Assembly: GCF_014842265.1 (NCBI RefSeq)
Contig: NZ_JACYVI010000002.1
Coordinates: 62,001-126,000, forward strand
Length of the DNA stretch: 64,000 bases
Direction of reading: 5' to 3'
Origin: Pseudomonas sp. CFBP 13711
GTDB lineage: Bacteria; Pseudomonadota; Gammaproteobacteria; Pseudomonadales; Pseudomonadaceae
In this document: one piece after another, positions 63,760-64,000 of the stretch
Layout: each line of letters begins with the position of its first letter
Position numbering within the stretch: position 1 is the stretch's first letter
The notes under the pieces: generated by a model
Told to the model about the DNA's origin: nothing
The model's database searches: none
The model's input: the letters and a program-made list of their open reading frames with translations, nothing else
Translations under genes and position numbers: made by a program

Positions 63760-64000
63760 TTAACGAAATTCGGTAAATACCTGGGGTGGAGGCGCTGTGG
63801 ATTCGCGCAGCACGATACTCGGCGCAACGACCAGGTGTTCGACAGCGGTTTCGCCCCGCGAGGAGATCCGCCGCAGCAGCATCTCGGCAGCGCGCTCGCC
63901 CAGTTGCAGAATGGATTGGCCGACGGTGGTCAGGGCCGGGTAAACGTATTGGCTCATCTGGATGTCGTCGAAGCCGATGACCGATAGGTCCGCCGGGACC
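63760..64000 (-). CDS. rbsR: LacI-family regulator, C-terminal part (probably RbsR)
   Basis: Only the last 79 residues are in the window: VPADLSVIGFDDIQMSQYVY, TTVGQSILQLGERAAEMLLR and the closing strand. It is the sugar-binding lobe of a LacI/RbsR repressor. Its place next to rbsK points to RbsR; the HTH lies beyond the window. Confidence 0.85.
   Translation of the reverse strand, partial: VPADLSVIGFDDIQMSQYVYPALTTVGQSILQLGERAAEMLLRRISSRGETAVEHLVVAPSIVLRESTAPPPQVFTEFR

Overview
The window is Pseudomonas DNA, most likely from the P. syringae/P. fluorescens side of the genus. The right end is a textbook pseudomonad block on the minus strand: thrS, infC, rpmI, rplT, pheS, pheT, ihfA, a MerR-family gene and tRNA-Pro(GGG). 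It is followed by a cold-shock gene, small envelope genes and a ribose/nucleoside salvage operon (rbsR, rbsK, rbsD, nucleoside hydrolase). Species assignment is inference from gene families and order only.

Positions 1-48420 are accessory DNA built on an SOS mutagenesis operon, rulAB (umuDC-like), which lies on the minus strand and has been broken into pieces. Its LexA box and the 5' ends of rulA and rulB lie at 48224-48420, an 80-bp slice of rulB lies at 27669-27748, and the rest of rulB lies at 322-1490. The pieces join end to end into one rulB of about 425 codons. Two large elements therefore sit in the same gene, at codon 14 (element 2, 27750-48221, about 20.5 kb) and at codon 41 (element 1, 1491-27668, about 26 kb). 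Each carries a module of three tyrosine recombinases plus a small helix-turn-helix/coiled-coil protein. The modules lie back to back, separated by the rulB slice. All four element ends share a TCTG-N13/14-(G/A)TTAG terminal motif. This matches what is known of rulB as a hotspot for recombinase-trio ('integron-like') elements in Pseudomonas.

Element 1 is a defence and IS66 region. It holds an FRG-domain protein, a VOC protein, a complete Hachiman system (hamA and hamB), a PIN-domain gene coupled to a zinc-ribbon gene, a DMT exporter, an SDR/AraC pair, three IS66-family insertions plus relics, an IS21-type end, and remnants of a second, divergent rulB that was itself split by IS66.

Element 2 carries what looks like an undescribed peptide system. 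A minus-strand operon (43281 to 33481) starts with two tiny genes for almost identical 18-residue peptides, MIKFTSVQNRILSALFIL and MIKFHSVQNRMLSALFIL. The two genes differ at nine codons synonymously and at two by amino acid, the pattern expected if the peptide sequence is under selection. Hairpins follow each peptide gene. Then come a helical-repeat (TPR-like) protein, a VOC protein, a PQQ-type beta-propeller, a SAM methyltransferase, a second VOC-like protein, a three-gene ABC-2 exporter, an amidohydrolase and a PA/M28 metallopeptidase. Divergent from it is an EF-G-like ribosomal protection protein of the Tet(M)/OtrA type, a plausible self-resistance gene. An aldo/keto reductase and arsH complete the cargo.

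Between the element and tRNA-Pro (48420-51650) are small lipoproteins, periplasmic proteins and a DUF3592 protein. No CRISPR array was seen.
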